This document shows positions 11,177 through 23,370 of a stretch of 64,000 bases of DNA, piece after piece. Source of the DNA: Spinacia oleracea (taxonomy: Eukaryota; Streptophyta; Magnoliopsida; Caryophyllales; Amaranthaceae); NCBI RefSeq assembly GCF_020520425.1, contig NC_079492.1, positions 39,001,542 through 39,065,541 on the forward strand. The letters run 5' to 3'. The translations under genes were made by a program, and so were the position numbers. The notes beneath the pieces are model-generated. The model did no database searches and was not told the origin of the DNA. It saw only the letters and a list, made by a program, of their open reading frames with translations. Position 1 is the stretch's first letter. Every line of letters begins with the position of its first letter.

Positions 11177-13508
11177 CCTACACGCGACTGCCTTGGCTTG
11201 CCTTTCGCCCATGCCCATTTGTTCATAGCTCGTGGCCCACGACACAAGGCAGGGCTGCTGCCTTGTGCTCGTGCACCATGCCCTTGCTCATTGCATTCGT
11301 GCCGCACGGGCGACGAGCTCCCTTGCTCGTCGTCGCATGCCCGCACTATACAACACCCCTTAAGGGTAACACGAAGCGTCCATTGCTTTGTGCGTGCAAG
11401 TTATATGAACGAATCGCATAAAAATTAAAATTTATATTTAAAATTAATGACAAATTAATAAATAATATTAATTTCATAATTTTAGGGCGAAAAATCGAAA
11501 ATTTATTATCCAATTGATTTCCGATTATTATGGATTCAAGTCTAGGTCATAAAAATTTAAAATTTATCATAAATTTACAATTTTTATGGTGGTTTTTAAT
11601 CATAGGTTTCTAATTAAATTATAATTAATTATGAAAATCAAATTAATTCTAAATTATTCTAATTTTCAACAAATTAATCATAATTACAAATTAGATTGCA
11701 TAATTAACAAGGCTAGGCATTCAAACTTGTTAAACATATACAGTAGGTCAATCAAAAATTCAAGATTTATCAACAAGAATCGCAAATATTTAATTTAACA
11801 TCTTAAATTTACGAAATTTTGCATTCGAAAAACTAAAACCTTCGAAAAGTCATAGTTAGGCTTCGAATTTGAGAATTCTGGGTTCGGCAGAAAAAAATTA
11901 TTTTTGTCAAAATTTTAGAATGCCTTTTACATGCGGAATTGACACAAAAATCACTCGATTTGGATGAGTAACGAAGAAACTGCCGAAAACCTGCGTACGT
12001 ATAATTAAATAAACGCAATTTGCAATTAATTAACAATTACGAAAATTAATCACCCCTTTTAATTCTTGCAAATTTGTAATATTTAACCATGTTCATGCAA
12101 TTTAGATTATGAAAATAATAAGGGGCTCGTGATACCACTGTTAGGTTATGATACATATGACAATTCATAAATCATGCGGAAAAACTATTTAGCCAGGAAT
12201 ACATGTTATTTACACATAATCATATAGCATAGTTTAGATGCATACTCTTTGTTGCGTGCCTTCCCTAGCTGCGCCCGAACCGAACAAGAACAAGTCTTTA
12301 GGACTCCAAGTGTCGTCCCTCCGTAGATAGTCCACAGCACGTCCGGATCCGCCTTAAGATTGACCAACTAGAATCTCCCTTAAGGTACTAGAATTTTCGG
12401 CACTCTTAGGTAAGAAATATGACTGAATTTTTCTCTCAAAACTCACTTTGAATACTTGAATTGATCTCTAAAATATGTGACCCTAGGCACGTATTTATAA
12501 AGTTATGGAAAGGGAATTGGAATCCTAGTAGGATACGAATTAATTAAACTTAGAATCCTATAAGAACTCTAATTAATTAATTTATCCTTTTAGGAATAGG
12601 AATTTAATCATATACTAATTCTAATAGTTTTAGGAATCGTGCATGAACACAAACTCACACACACACACGGCAGCCACGAGGGCCGCCCATGCGTGCGTGC
12701 GAGCAGCAGCCCACGCAGCGAGGCCCATGGCCTTAGGCGCGCGCTGGGCCTGCCTTGCGGTGGGCCTGGGCGCTGCCTTGGCTGGGCGCGCGTTTGGTTT
12801 GCTGGGCGATGGCCCGACTTCGTGCTGGGCCTTCGTCCGGCAGGCCTCGTCCGATGCTAATTCGTACGATACGCTTCCGATTAAATTCCCGGTTCCGGAA
12901 TTCATTTCCGATACGAACAATATTTAATATTTCCGATTCCGGAATCAATTTCCGTTTCGAACAAATATTTAATATTTCCGTTTCCGGAATTATTTTCCGA
13001 TTCCGATAATATTTCCGATTCTGACAATATTTCCGGTTCCGGCAATATTTCCGATTCTGGCAATATTTCCATTTCCGATAATATTTTCCGATACGTACCA
13101 TCTTTCCGTTTCCGGCAACATCTACGACTTGGATAATATTTATATTTCCGATACGATCCATATTTCCGTTTCCGGCAATATCATCGTTTCCGGAGTATTC
13201 ATTTCTTGCCTGTGACGATCTCAGCTCCCACTGAAACCAAGATCCGTCGATTCCGAATATCCATAGATGGAGTATCTAATGCCATTAAATACTTGATCCG
13301 TTTACGTACTATTTGTGTGACCCTACGGGTTCAGTCAAGAGTAAGCTGTGGATTAATATCATTAATTCCACTTGAACTGAAGCGGCCTCTAGCTAGGCAT
13401 TCAGCTCACTTGATCTCACTGAATTATTAACTTGTTAATTAATACTGAACCGCATTTATTAGACTTAACATAGAATGCATACTTGGACCAAGGGCATTAT
13501 TTCCTTCA
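11177..13508 (-). mobile_element. Right part of outer minus-strand copia element
   Basis: Continuation of the element at 1-711: inverted leader (11177-12138), inverted primer binding site (about 12124-12137) and inverted 5' LTR (12139-13508). The base after the LTR is the element's left genomic neighbour when read on its own strand; the 5-bp duplication on that side would be CAAGA, and its partner lies outside the window. Confidence 0.85.
12139..13508 (-). repeat. 5' LTR of outer copia element (inverted)
   Basis: On the plus strand it reads TGTTAGGTTATG... to ...GGCATTATTTCCTTCA, the exact inverse of the family termini. At 1370 bp it differs from the inner LTRs by several small indels and substitutions, so it comes from a distinguishable, somewhat older sub-lineage. 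The inverted TATA box is at 12492-12499. Confidence 0.92.
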
Positions 13509-13874
13509 CAAGACATGTCGAAAAAGGAAAATGTATCTCTTTTTAAAATACATTCGTTTATGGAAAGTGTATCTCTTTTTAAAACACGGAAGGAGTAATA
13601 AAATATGGATAAAGTAAGAGAAATGTGTAAAAAAAATGGGTGGTTGTAAGAAAAAATAATAATAATAAAGTAAGAGAAAGCGATTAGAAAATTGTAATTA
13701 TTGTGGGGTAAGAAGGGTAAGGTAGTAAATTTTTATGTCCAAAATAGAATAAAACAAAGTGTAAAGAACTTTATGAAACGGATTATAATGAAAAGTGTAA
13801 AGATCATTTTGAAAGTGAGGTGGTAGTAAAAAGATGATGTCAGTAAGTGTAGGAAACACAAAAAATGAGAGAAA
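13509..13874. other. Intergenic AT-rich spacer
   Basis: No gene seen. At 13519-13597 a short sequence with AAAATGTATCTCTTTTT twice ends in GGAAGGAGTA. A similar degenerate copy lies at 17557-17632 beyond the Helitron, and both look like Stowaway-type ends. Confidence 0.5.
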
Positions 13875-14054
13875 TCTATTATTATATACTAAAAGAGACA
13901 CCAGGAATGACACGTGTTATTTCCTGGTGCGATTTTTTCCCGCCAATTTTTTTTTAAAATTTTATTACTTTAAAATAAATAAATAAATTACATTTTTTTT
14001 AGGAAACTAATATAAAAATATATTTTAATTACCATAGATGTGTACTGCATAATA

Positions 14055-14311
14055 CTTCCTCTGTCTTTTAATACTCGCAACGTTTGTTAGTTTCACGCAT
14101 GCCAATGCACAACTTTGATCATTTTTATCTTAAATTCTCTTTATGCAAAAATTATAAAAATTGATATTTTGAAAATACACATTGAGACGAATCTAACAAG
14201 AACCACATGACTATGTTTTATCTTATATAAAAAACACTAAGAATAGTCAAAGTAGATTATATGAATAGTGGCAAAAGTCCAAACGTTGCGAGTATTAAAA
14301 GATGGAGGAAG
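14055..14311. mobile_element. Stowaway-type MITE
   Basis: 257 bp with about 30-bp terminal inverted repeats beginning CTTCCTC and containing TCTTTTAATACTCGCAACG on the left and its inverse on the right. TA at 14053-14054 and 14312-14313 is the target duplication. No coding. Confidence 0.82.
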
Positions 14312-14855
14312 TATATTATTGGAGGAAAGCTAAATCAATATTATTTTTTCCTTTATGATATAATTTTATTTATGTATTATTATAACTTTTTAATCTGATA
14401 AGAAATATAAAAAATATTGATAAATGAACTTCTTATGTTAGTCTACTATTAATAATATAATACATGAAACTGGTAAGTAAGAATGTTAATTAAAATAATA
14501 ATACATGGTAAGTAGACTAACATATAAGTTTATTTATCAAGATTTTACTCAATTCAAAATATGTTGTATTTGACTAACTCGGTTATGCTCGGGTCTTTTC
14601 GAAAATTAGTCTTGAGTCATTCGGGTTTGGCTAAAGTTGTTAGATCGTTCTACATACAAGTAAACGACTATAATTTTTAACTTTGTATAGTAATATGCAA
14701 ATTTGGTTCATTTGAATATTTTTTTACACAACTTTAAATTTATACTTTTTCATATATCCTTTTTACTTTCATGTTTTCCTAATATCACAAGTCTTTTAGT
14801 TATTATTAAAATAATAATTTGTTTTAGTAGTAGTCGTGCGTTGCACGGGCCCTAA

Positions 14856-17513
14856 TGCGCGGATGGTGCAGGGGTCTACACGTAGATCTACGTGCACCTG
14901 CACCAAAACGCAAAAACATTAAAAGAAATCGCAAAAACAAAAAAATACAAAAAAGAACATAAGAAACTAAACAGAAAGAACATAATAGAGTAAACGAAAA
15001 GAACATTAACCTAAAGCTGAAAAGAACACTAATGTTAAAAAACTAAAGAAAATGTACAAAATTGAAAATAACATATTCTCTCTCCTGATACACTATAAAA
15101 AGAACAACTATTTTACAAAAAGAACATCAAGTAAAAAATGCAACAGAAAAACAAAAAAAAACATTTTATCGAATAATATTATAAAAAAATTAAAAAACAG
15201 TTAAAAAGTTAAAAAGAACACAAAATAATTAAAAAAAGAACAACAACTTTTTTAGAAAACACAAAGAACAAAATCAAAATAAAAATAAAATAACAAAAAC
15301 TCAATTTTTTTTATAAAAAAAAGACAACAAAAAAAGAACAAGAGAACAAAACACATGAAAAAGAACAACATTTTCTTTTCCCTTATCAAACAAAAGAACA
15401 AAATGAAAGGGACGAAAAGAACAACAAATCTATGTTCTTTTATTAGTTGTATTTGTTCTTTTCAAACCACTCAGTGTTCTAATTAAAAAGACAAAAACGA
15501 CGATATTTTGATGCACTTAAAACTAAATCTATATTTTTATTTAAATGTATTTTTTTTTCTTATCCAACGCATCAGATCTATGTTCTTTTATTAAGTGTTA
15601 TTTGTTCTATTCAAACATTTTATGTTCTAATTAAAAAAAGACGAAACGACGATTTTTTGATGCACTTAAAACTAAATCTATATTTTTTTTAAAAGTATTT
15701 TTGTTCTTTTACCACGAATCAGACTATGTTCTTTTTTTAGTGTTATGTGTTCTTTTCAAACCATTATATGTTCTTTTTTTTAACAATCTATGTACTTTGA
15801 TATAAAAGAACAAACGATGTTGATTTAAGAACAAACTATGTTAATGCCACAGTAAAAGTAAGTTGTGAAAAGAACATTACAATTTGAAAAGAACATTAGA
15901 GAAAAGAACAAGGAAACGTACCTTAAACACTTGATCAACATTTATCAGGAGCATCAATATCTTTTAATAAATATTCAAAAACTGATCCCAATCCTCGGAA
16001 AATATCACGCTCTCCAGATATTCTCTTGCTTCGAAAACTAGCCAAATTGAACTAGTGTTTTTCTTAATTCACTCATTTTCAACATAGGAGAAACAGTCAT
16101 AAAGCTTTTAGAGAGAGAATAAGGAGAAAATATATTTTTTTACTCTTTCACTCACCATCTCACTCTTTCTCTCTCAAAAAATCTCTCTTATGTTGATAGA
16201 ATATAAATCCTCTTCTCTTTCTCTCTCTAAAATGTATTTCTAAAATGACTAATGGTTATGCTTCATAAGTACAATTATTATATATATAGTTGCTGAAAAA
16301 TAGAAAATGAAAAAATAGGAAGTAGAATCAAAGAATAACAGAGAAGGAGAAAGGAAAAATTCTTAAAGAGTGCATAATGAGAACTATGCACGTGTTTTTA
16401 TTTTGTTCTTTCAACAGAATATTATAAAAAGAACAAATGAAAAGACTAAAAGAACAACTAGAGGGACTAAAAGAACAAGTCAAGTACCTTGTCCAACAAT
16501 AATATATGATTCAGAATCATCATTTTCATCATTATGTTATGAATTATCAAGCACATTCTTCATATTATCTGAAAAAATAAAAGGTTAACATGTATAAAAC
16601 CAAGAAAAAGAACGCACTCAAAAGAACAAAGGATAAATAAAAAGTAAGAAGAAAAATAACACAATAACATAAAAAGAACAAGTTATGAAACGCAAATGAA
16701 ATTGAAAATAATAAAAAAGAAGAACACAATAGAATGAAAGAACAAATTATGAAACGCAAATGATCTATTTCTCTACTATAATGAAACTATTCTTTTAATA
16801 CGAGCATAAATAAACTGTTCTTTTAATACGAGCATATGTTCTTTTATTACGTAAAACTGTTCTTTTCTGGAAAAAAATTCGTAATTACATAATCAAAATC
16901 TTCAAAATCAGCGATTTCAACGAAATCAGCGTGTTGTTACATAATTTGATTCATTAAAACCATCAAAACTCGATTATTACAAAAACAAAATCATCAAACT
17001 AATCAAAATCATCAAACACACGATTATTACAAAATCAAAATCATCAAAACATAGAATTTATTATTTCAAAATTGAAAAATTACCTCCCAAAATCTGATTA
17101 TCAGCTGCAGAATTCAGATTTGAAGAAGAAGAATCGATTTAATTTGATGTTGAAGTAGAAAAATCAACGAATTTTTGGGAATTTTCACTACTTTCTCTCT
17201 CTAAGAACCATTTTAGAAAACGTAGTTCATACTTTCTCTCTCCTCTTCACAATTTGAGTTCAAAACATAAAATCTAGAAAAATATATATATCGCAAGAAG
17301 AAAGAAAATCGAATAAAAAACGCGAAAAACAGAGCTGAAAAGAACAGAGTCTTTAATGTTCTTTTGTTCAAGGGTATTGTTCTTTTGTTCAAGGAAAATG
17401 TTCTTTTGTTCCCGGGATTTAATGAAACACGCGTGTTTTATGTGTTTTCCATGTCGTTTTGTTTCCAGTGCACCTAGAGCACGGTGCACACGCCTGCACC
17501 ATCAAATTTGCGC
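14856..17513. mobile_element. ORF-less AGAACA-rich element with inverted ends (possible PIF/Harbinger type)
   Basis: The ends are imperfect inverted repeats (GATGGTGCAGG near the left end, CCTGCACCATC near the right, GCGC at both extremes). TAA flanks both sides (14853-14855 and 17514-17516), which fits a 3-bp target duplication of the PIF/Harbinger kind. The interior is very A-rich and packed with dozens of AAAAGAACA or inverse TGTTCTTTT motifs. It has no transposase-like frame. Class assignment is tentative. Confidence 0.45.
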
Positions 17514-18103
17514 TAAACTAGTATTAATATAATTGGAAGTGGAGACCATGATGGCCAAAAAAGGAAAATGTATCCTTTAATTAAATACGACCGATTATAG
17601 AAAGTGAATCATTCCATACGAAGGGAGTACTATATATGTAACCCCTAAATAAATTTACCAAAAATAAATAGGTAACCCCTAAATAAATAGTTAACCAAAT
17701 GATATATCTTTAACCTTTAAAAGTGGGAGAAATACTACTGTAGCTTATCTACAGTAATTCAAACGACGCGTCTCATTTTAACTACAACTCTAAACTCTGC
17801 GAGTCTGCTCTCTCCTCTCATTCCTTTTATCTCGTTTCTTTCACCCTCGTTCTCTCTCCTGAAATTCTCCCTCATTTACTCCATCTATGGCAAACTGATT
17901 TCAGGCATGGATTCAAGCAATGTCTCTTCATTTTAATGGAATTATTATTGTTCTGGTAAATTTTCTCTCTAATTTGTTCTCAATTGTCAATTTCTAGGTT
18001 TTCTGTTCTTTTTGGTACTTTTCCCCGTACTTTTTCTCTTTTCTGGTTGAAATTGCGATCTTTGTTAATCTATGGAAGACTTCTCTTTTCTGGTTGAAAT
18101 TGC

Positions 18104-18348
18104 GTGGATTAAAGTAAATGATATTACTTTCTCTTCCTTTTCATAGAATTACCCTGAATTTCTAATTTTTGTTCATTATTTTTGTGAAAAATCAAAATCA
18201 GGGTTTCATTGATAATCTATGGCAGACTGATCATTCGTGGATTAAAGTAAATGATATTACTTTCTCTTCCTTTTCATAAAATTACCCTGAATTTCTAATT
18301 TTTTGTTCATTATTTTTGTGAAAAATTAAAATCAAAATCAGGGTTTAA
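18104..18348 (+). repeat. Tandem duplication of about 133 bp
   Basis: The segment starting GTGGATTAAAGTAAATGATA at 18104 recurs at 18237 with only a few changes, running through AATCAGGGTTT in both copies. Confidence 0.85.
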
Positions 18349-19620
18349 TGAAGCTACTAGCGGATAATGCATATTAACTTTGTCAATGAGAGGAATTGTT
18401 GAATATGCTATTGAGGACATATATCAGTATATGCAAAATGTAAGCTTGAATTGCTTGAAACGAGATTTCTGATCATTGTTTTTCATCACTTGTGTGTTTA
18501 TGTGTGTTGAATCTTAATATTAGACTAAATTTATTAGTTTCTTGGATTTCTATTGTTGGATAGTTTTTTATGCATAAAATTTGTGTAACTATTATATGTT
18601 ATGATATCTGATCGCACTAGATATTAGGCACTTTCTCCGTTTATTTAACATTTTAGGATTATTGTAGTTTGCTGGGTGCTTAATGATGCAGTTTATGCTG
18701 TAAAGTGTTTCTTCTTTCCTTTGTTTTTCTTAATTGCATTAGATAATATTACGAATAAACGGTGGTTTTTAGCATTTATGGCTTACCATGAGGCTTAGAT
18801 AATGTAGGGTATGTATAGCTTATTTAAAAGAAATCTATCCGAGTTTTAACTGCTCTATCATATGTTACTCTACAGCTCAAGGGCAAGTAGGAGAAACTGC
18901 TCTGAATGATAAAAGTTCAAGATCACATCAGATACTGAGACTGGAATTAATATATTTTACTGCACATTGTGCTTAATTGCGGTTGAAGTTGATCTTAATC
19001 GTTTAATTCTGGTGTGATACCTGCTTGAAATGTTTGCATGAATTGTAAATTTTCTGCATTTTTCACTGTGATTTTGATACGGAGTAGTATTTTGAAACTT
19101 TTATTTATTGATAACCCTAATTTTCGGTATTAGATGTGAGTGATTGATATTTGTCTTCAATTTGAAAGGTTGTTTAAGCTTAAATATATCATTTATACTA
19201 TTGATTGATTTCCCCCTCGCATGTCTGCATTTATGAATTAATCTGGAACATGTCAGTATGAGTATGATTAGGTATTGTAAGTAATTGTAGTTTTGAATCT
19301 TTTAGCATCGATACTTCTTGCGATATGAATTTGTTTAACTGAATAGGAAAATGGAGCTATTTTGTTTCGTCGGAGGATTCGTTTTTCTATTAGGTGTTTT
19401 CTGATATTGTTTATGATTCACCTGTGAGGCATTTTAATGTTGGCTTCTGTCGTATTGAACTGTTATTTAAGTTGCAGTTTCGTCTTTTAAAACCCTAAAA
19501 TTAATCGGTTGTTTGCTGTAAACTGAGGTCTTTGCAATTTAGAATTCAAGCTTGAAACCTGCAACCACTTGTGTAATTATAGGGGTAACATTTGAAATGA
19601 TCTATTAGAGGGTCATGAAA

Positions 19621-19669
19621 TATATATATATATATATATAATATTTATATATATATATATATATATATA
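19621..19669. repeat. AT dinucleotide microsatellite
   Basis: About 49 bases of alternating TA interrupted once by AATATT. Confidence 0.95.
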
Positions 19670-20394
19670 AGTCAATGGTAGGCTCTTGCGACACTGAAGG
19701 ATGGTCTTAACCACTAGGCCAATGGTAGGTTTGATAGGTTCTTGGGATATTGGAGGATAGTTTTAACCAATAGGTCAATAACAGGTTCTTGCCTTCTTGG
19801 GATATTGGAGGATCATACGAGTGGATTAAGCCTAAAGTTTGCCCTACTCCTCATCCTTAAAGATGATGTATGAAGGTGAACATAGGCCGGCAAAATGATA
19901 AAGTTAGCAGACAGACTTCCAGAAATATTGAGATGCCACGTTGTTCCAAAATGATTTACTGCTATATGCAAAGATATTTGTAGATATTTACAGAGTTTGG
20001 ACATGAGTTAAGTCTTAAGAGTGGAGCATAGACATTGATATCATGATATGCACCATAACGACATAGGAAATGTGTTCAAGGAATGTCGGCCAGAAACCTT
20101 ACAATTATTATTACTATTATGTATCAGTTGTTCTTTTTCACTTCAAGTTGGAAGTTTCCTGTAGTTTTGTGTTCTTTCTAAGTTACTCCATTCATTTTAT
20201 TGAGTGGCATAGCAAATTTAGTTGATCATTTGACATGCTGGTTTGATTAATTCTTGTGAGAGGCGGTTGTATGATAGTTGGTAAGGCGCGGAACGAGGGT
20301 GATATGTTTTAAAAATCAGGATTTCTTTTAAGATGTCATTGAAAATTCAGAATGTTCATAAATCAGAAATATGAGAGGAGAAATATAGCCTTTA

Positions 20395-20745
20395 ATGTTT
20401 TCAAACTCGAATTGGGGAAAAATGAAGTCTGAAAGTCGTTTTGGAGGGAAGCAGCCTTCATTAGCTTGGGCACTCCTAAAGTCGTTTTGGAGGGAGGCAG
20501 CTTGCAATGCTATCTTTGCTGGCTTGACGACGCTGGTTTCGTATGTTGGTCCATACCTGATTAGCTATTTTGTTGATTACTATTGGGAGGGATAGAGACT
20601 TTTCCCCATGAGGGCTATATTCTTGCTGGTATATTCTTTTGAGCTAAGTTGGTAGAGACTTTCTCAACTCGTCAATGGTACATTGGAGATGACATTTTAG
20701 GCATGCATGTGAGGTCAGCTCTAACTGCAATGGTGTATAACAAAG
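20395..20745 (+). pseudogene. ABCC/MRP-type ABC transporter fragment (ABCC5-like)
   Basis: The first 66 codons read as the linker and first transmembrane helices of a plant ABCC (multidrug-resistance-associated) transporter, with the landmark SYVGPYLISYFVDY. The match as I remember it is closest to Arabidopsis ABCC5, a vacuolar inositol-hexakisphosphate transporter. After a frameshift near 20593 the homology continues from 20595 (FPHEGYILAG, then LGMHVRSALTAMVYNKG) with an in-frame TGA at about 20640. It stops at AAAG/GTAGC near 20745, a plausible splice donor, so the copy derives from genomic DNA rather than mRNA. Only about 117 of some 1500 residues remain, with no ATP-binding domain, so it cannot make a transporter. 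Neighbours are unrelated. Confidence 0.82.
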
Positions 20746-20749
20746 GTAG

Positions 20750-21537
20750 CATTGCAAGCTGCCTATGATCTGTGATTTATTTTCTTGATGTTGTATGTCA
20801 GCTTGTAATCGGTAAGTTTACAAATGTTACATTTACAACAGAAATGTCGATAGTTGTTTACGAAATCATAGAAATATTGAAGCTTATCGGTGTATTTTCA
20901 CTTTTGGAAAACGCAAAAAATGACTACATCCTAGCAAAGAACAAGGCTCTAGCTTGTACCTATTATAGCAATTAGATACCATGTGACAAACCACCTTAGA
21001 GTGATTTTGACTTAGGGAATGTTGGCCCAATTTTTTTGTAAACACTAACAAACTAGCTTTGGTTTGATTTAGGGAATATTAATCCCTTAATGTTGTAAAC
21101 TTTATGTTATAACTAAATGTTTGTGCATAGCAAATAAATTTTACTCCATACATTCGTAAGTTCTAGAACATCATGGGCGCCATAACTGAAATACCCAACT
21201 ACAGTTGCGCGCGGCCCACCACTAGTTAAGCCTAAAAACTACGGAGGGAGTGTAAATTTTAGTTTGAAAATATCGAGTCTTTTTCCTATCAGAATTCTAT
21301 CAAATCCAATCCAATCCAATTCAAATGACTCCGTAAATTTTGTATTTGGTAACAGTACCATAAAAAAAAAAAAAAAACCTAAGAGCATGTATGACGGTAG
21401 TTATTAAGGTATTAGGTAACGTTTTGACCTAATAAAAACATTACATGTAAATATTTTGAGTGTTTGGTAAGGTAAAGGTTATATAGTGATTCTCAAATGT
21501 TAAAAATAGTAACGACCACCGTTTGATAAAATTATTA
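20750..21537. other. Non-coding spacer
   Basis: No gene supported. It holds a poly-A run at about 21362-21377 and, at 21240, a lone CTACGGAGGGAGT resembling a Stowaway terminus whose partner I could not define with confidence. Confidence 0.5.
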
Positions 21538-21836
21538 CTCCCTCCGTATTTTTTTAGGAGTCACACTTACCATTTTCGGCCGTATTTTATTAGGAGTCAC
21601 ACTTTCATTTCTAGTAACTTTTCTACCCCACCTTCTAATTATTTCATACGTCTAATTTTCTTTAGGGACCACCAGTAAAATAAACTCCCTCTCTACTTTG
21701 ATTAAATTACCTTTTCATCATCTTTTTCTATTTGTTTATTACTCCCTAACTCGATTCATTATTTTTATTAGATTCAACTCTCCTTCCTTAATACGTGTGC
21801 TTGTCAACACGTGACTCCTAATAAAATACGAGGGAG
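21538..21836. mobile_element. Stowaway-type MITE
   Basis: 299 bp. The left end CTCCCTCCGTATTTTTTTAG and right end CTAATAAAATACGAGGGAG are inverted repeats, flanked by TA at 21536-21537 and 21837-21838. The internal AGGAGTCACAC motif is repeated. No coding. Confidence 0.82.
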
Positions 21837-22253
21837 TAAAAAAGTTCTAAACGATGTATATAATTTTGTTGCATTTTAAAATTTCACCCGCTACTCTTAT
21901 CGGACGCTCATACTAATTATCGGCTACTTTGACAACTAATCATTATCCACTACTGTTAGCCATTACCCGCTAGTCGCTACTCTACCCTCAACCCGTTGTT
22001 ATAAAAACTTTTGAGTGAGCTTTTAAGACATGTACTTTATCCTATTTTAATTTAAACTCCAAACAATAGATCTCATATTACTCATATATATCCCGTAACT
22101 AATAGGCAATAAATAGAGAGCTTTCCACTCTAGTTTCTAGAGCCTTCCTTAAACATTTACCCACCCTCCCCTACCTCGATCCCCCATTTTCTTCTCGCCA
22201 CCTCTCACACACCTTATTCCCATCTTATTCTTTTGTCCCAATTCAACCATCAA

Positions 22254-23096
22254 ATGTCAGAACCATTCTTCCCTCACCTTAATCTCAAAAAACCACATCC
22301 AAGGAGGAATCAAACGCATGGGTCCTAAAATAGCTCGCAAGCCAGGCGATTCCCAACTGGGGGATTCAATTTACCCCATGGTAGTGGTTGCTAAATTTTC
22401 TAGATAACATGAAGTTTTGCAACACAATTCAGGACTGGATTCGATTAAAATGGACAACAAACGGCCCAATTGTTGTTGAGGAAATTGATTCCCTATTCCT
22501 ACTCCACTGCCACCATATCATGGACAGAGACAACCTGGTTGATATTGGTGCAGCTTGCTACCAAGGATGGTACCAAGGAGGCAAGGAGCCCTCTTAATCT
22601 TGAAACCGTGGTTTCCGGGCGGGCCTTTACAGAACTTTGACTTCTCTGAAGGCCATCTTTGGATCCGAGTTGAAGGGCTACCCATCACTACAAATGAAGC
22701 AGATGTTGTTTGCCGAGCCCTTGTGGGCATTGAAAAGCTTCTTTATTTTGATGCTGACTCAAGAGGGGTTGGTGCCAAAAAATTTGTCAGAGAAAAAGTC
22801 CTGGTCTCATTGGAAAAAACTCTCATTCCTAGATTCTATTAGGAGTACGATGACAACAGATGTAAGTGGGTTAATTTGAGGTCCGAAGGAGTCTTCATCT
22901 TCTGTACGGTCTGTACCTTTTGTGGAAAAATCGGCCATAAACAAGCTAATTGTGAGTCTACTTTAGCGGAAAATCAGCACCAAATTGGATTACAACTCGA
23001 AATATTTGTATGTCAGCCAAAAATTTGGTAATCAACGAAAAATTCATCCCCCTCTTCTCGAACAAGTTAATCGGACTCAAGAGACTGGAAAGCAAC
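22254..23096 (+). pseudogene. LINE ORF1-like pseudogene (DUF4283 plus CCHC)
   Basis: Translation gives a DUF4283-like region in two frames (22388-22597, then 22555-22842, joined by a frameshift near 22560-22590). It is recognisable by LILKPW and the following HLWIRVEGLP. After a stop at about 22840 the same frame continues into a CCHC knuckle (CTFCGKIGHKQANC, about 22915-22956). ORF1 proteins of plant LINEs are thought to bind the element RNA. The start is uncertain; the ATG at 22254 is followed by further stops. Not functional. Confidence 0.7.
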
Positions 23097-23099
23097 ATA

Positions 23100-23367
23100 C
23101 AATACAAGAATTTGTATCTTTAACGATAACCAAATTACGACGGGTCAAAAATCCCGTTGCAAAAGCTATTGCGATGGGGCAAACAACCAAACAAAGACGG
23201 AAACAACCGTCCCAAATGTTTTTTACGACGGGTTAACGACGGGATTTTCCATTTACGACGACCTCCTTTTATGACGGTTTCACGACAGGAAATCCCGTCA
23301 TTAATCAACGATTATTGGCCTTTAGCGACGGGATTTCCCGTCGTTAATGGTACAATTTCTTGTAGTG
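23100..23367. mobile_element. 268-bp CACTA-type MITE
   Basis: The right end ...ACAATTTCTTGTAGTG mirrors a degenerate left end CAATACAAGAATTTGT. ATA at 23097-23099 and 23368-23370 is a perfect 3-bp target duplication, as for CACTA elements. The interior is built of subterminal repeats around CGACGGGAAATCCCGTCG. No transposase. It lies inside the LINE. Confidence 0.72.
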
Positions 23368-23370
23368 ATA

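Larger units (their letters stand above)
13875..17521 (+). mobile_element. Non-autonomous Helitron, itself interrupted
   Basis: The 5' end is TCTATTATTATATACT following an A. The 3' end is CTAG followed by T, matching insertion between A and T. A 9-bp stem (CACCAGGAA 13899-13907, TTCCTGGTG 13921-13929) lies near the 5' end, and a terminal-type hairpin CGTGC-GTT-GCACG is at 14835-14847. That hairpin is normally about 10 bases from CTAG. Here a 2.66-kb insertion separates them. No Rep/helicase coding is seen. Removing the nested insertions leaves about 0.7 kb. Confidence 0.6.
17522..20394. other. Non-coding region, AT-rich
   Basis: About 2.9 kb with no convincing gene. The CT-rich stretch near 17790-17890 followed by AT-rich, intron-like sequence could be the untranslated start of an old gene, but no splice-consistent coding follows. 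It contains a 133-bp tandem duplication (18104) and an AT microsatellite (19621). Confidence 0.5.

Noticed and set aside
20772..20975. 67-codon ORF after the ABCC fragment
   Set aside because: No transporter similarity, AT-driven composition, and it lies where an intron would be.
21140..21254. Possible small MITE ending at CTACGGAGGGAGT
   Set aside because: The proposed left end matches too poorly and no clean TA duplication pair could be fixed.
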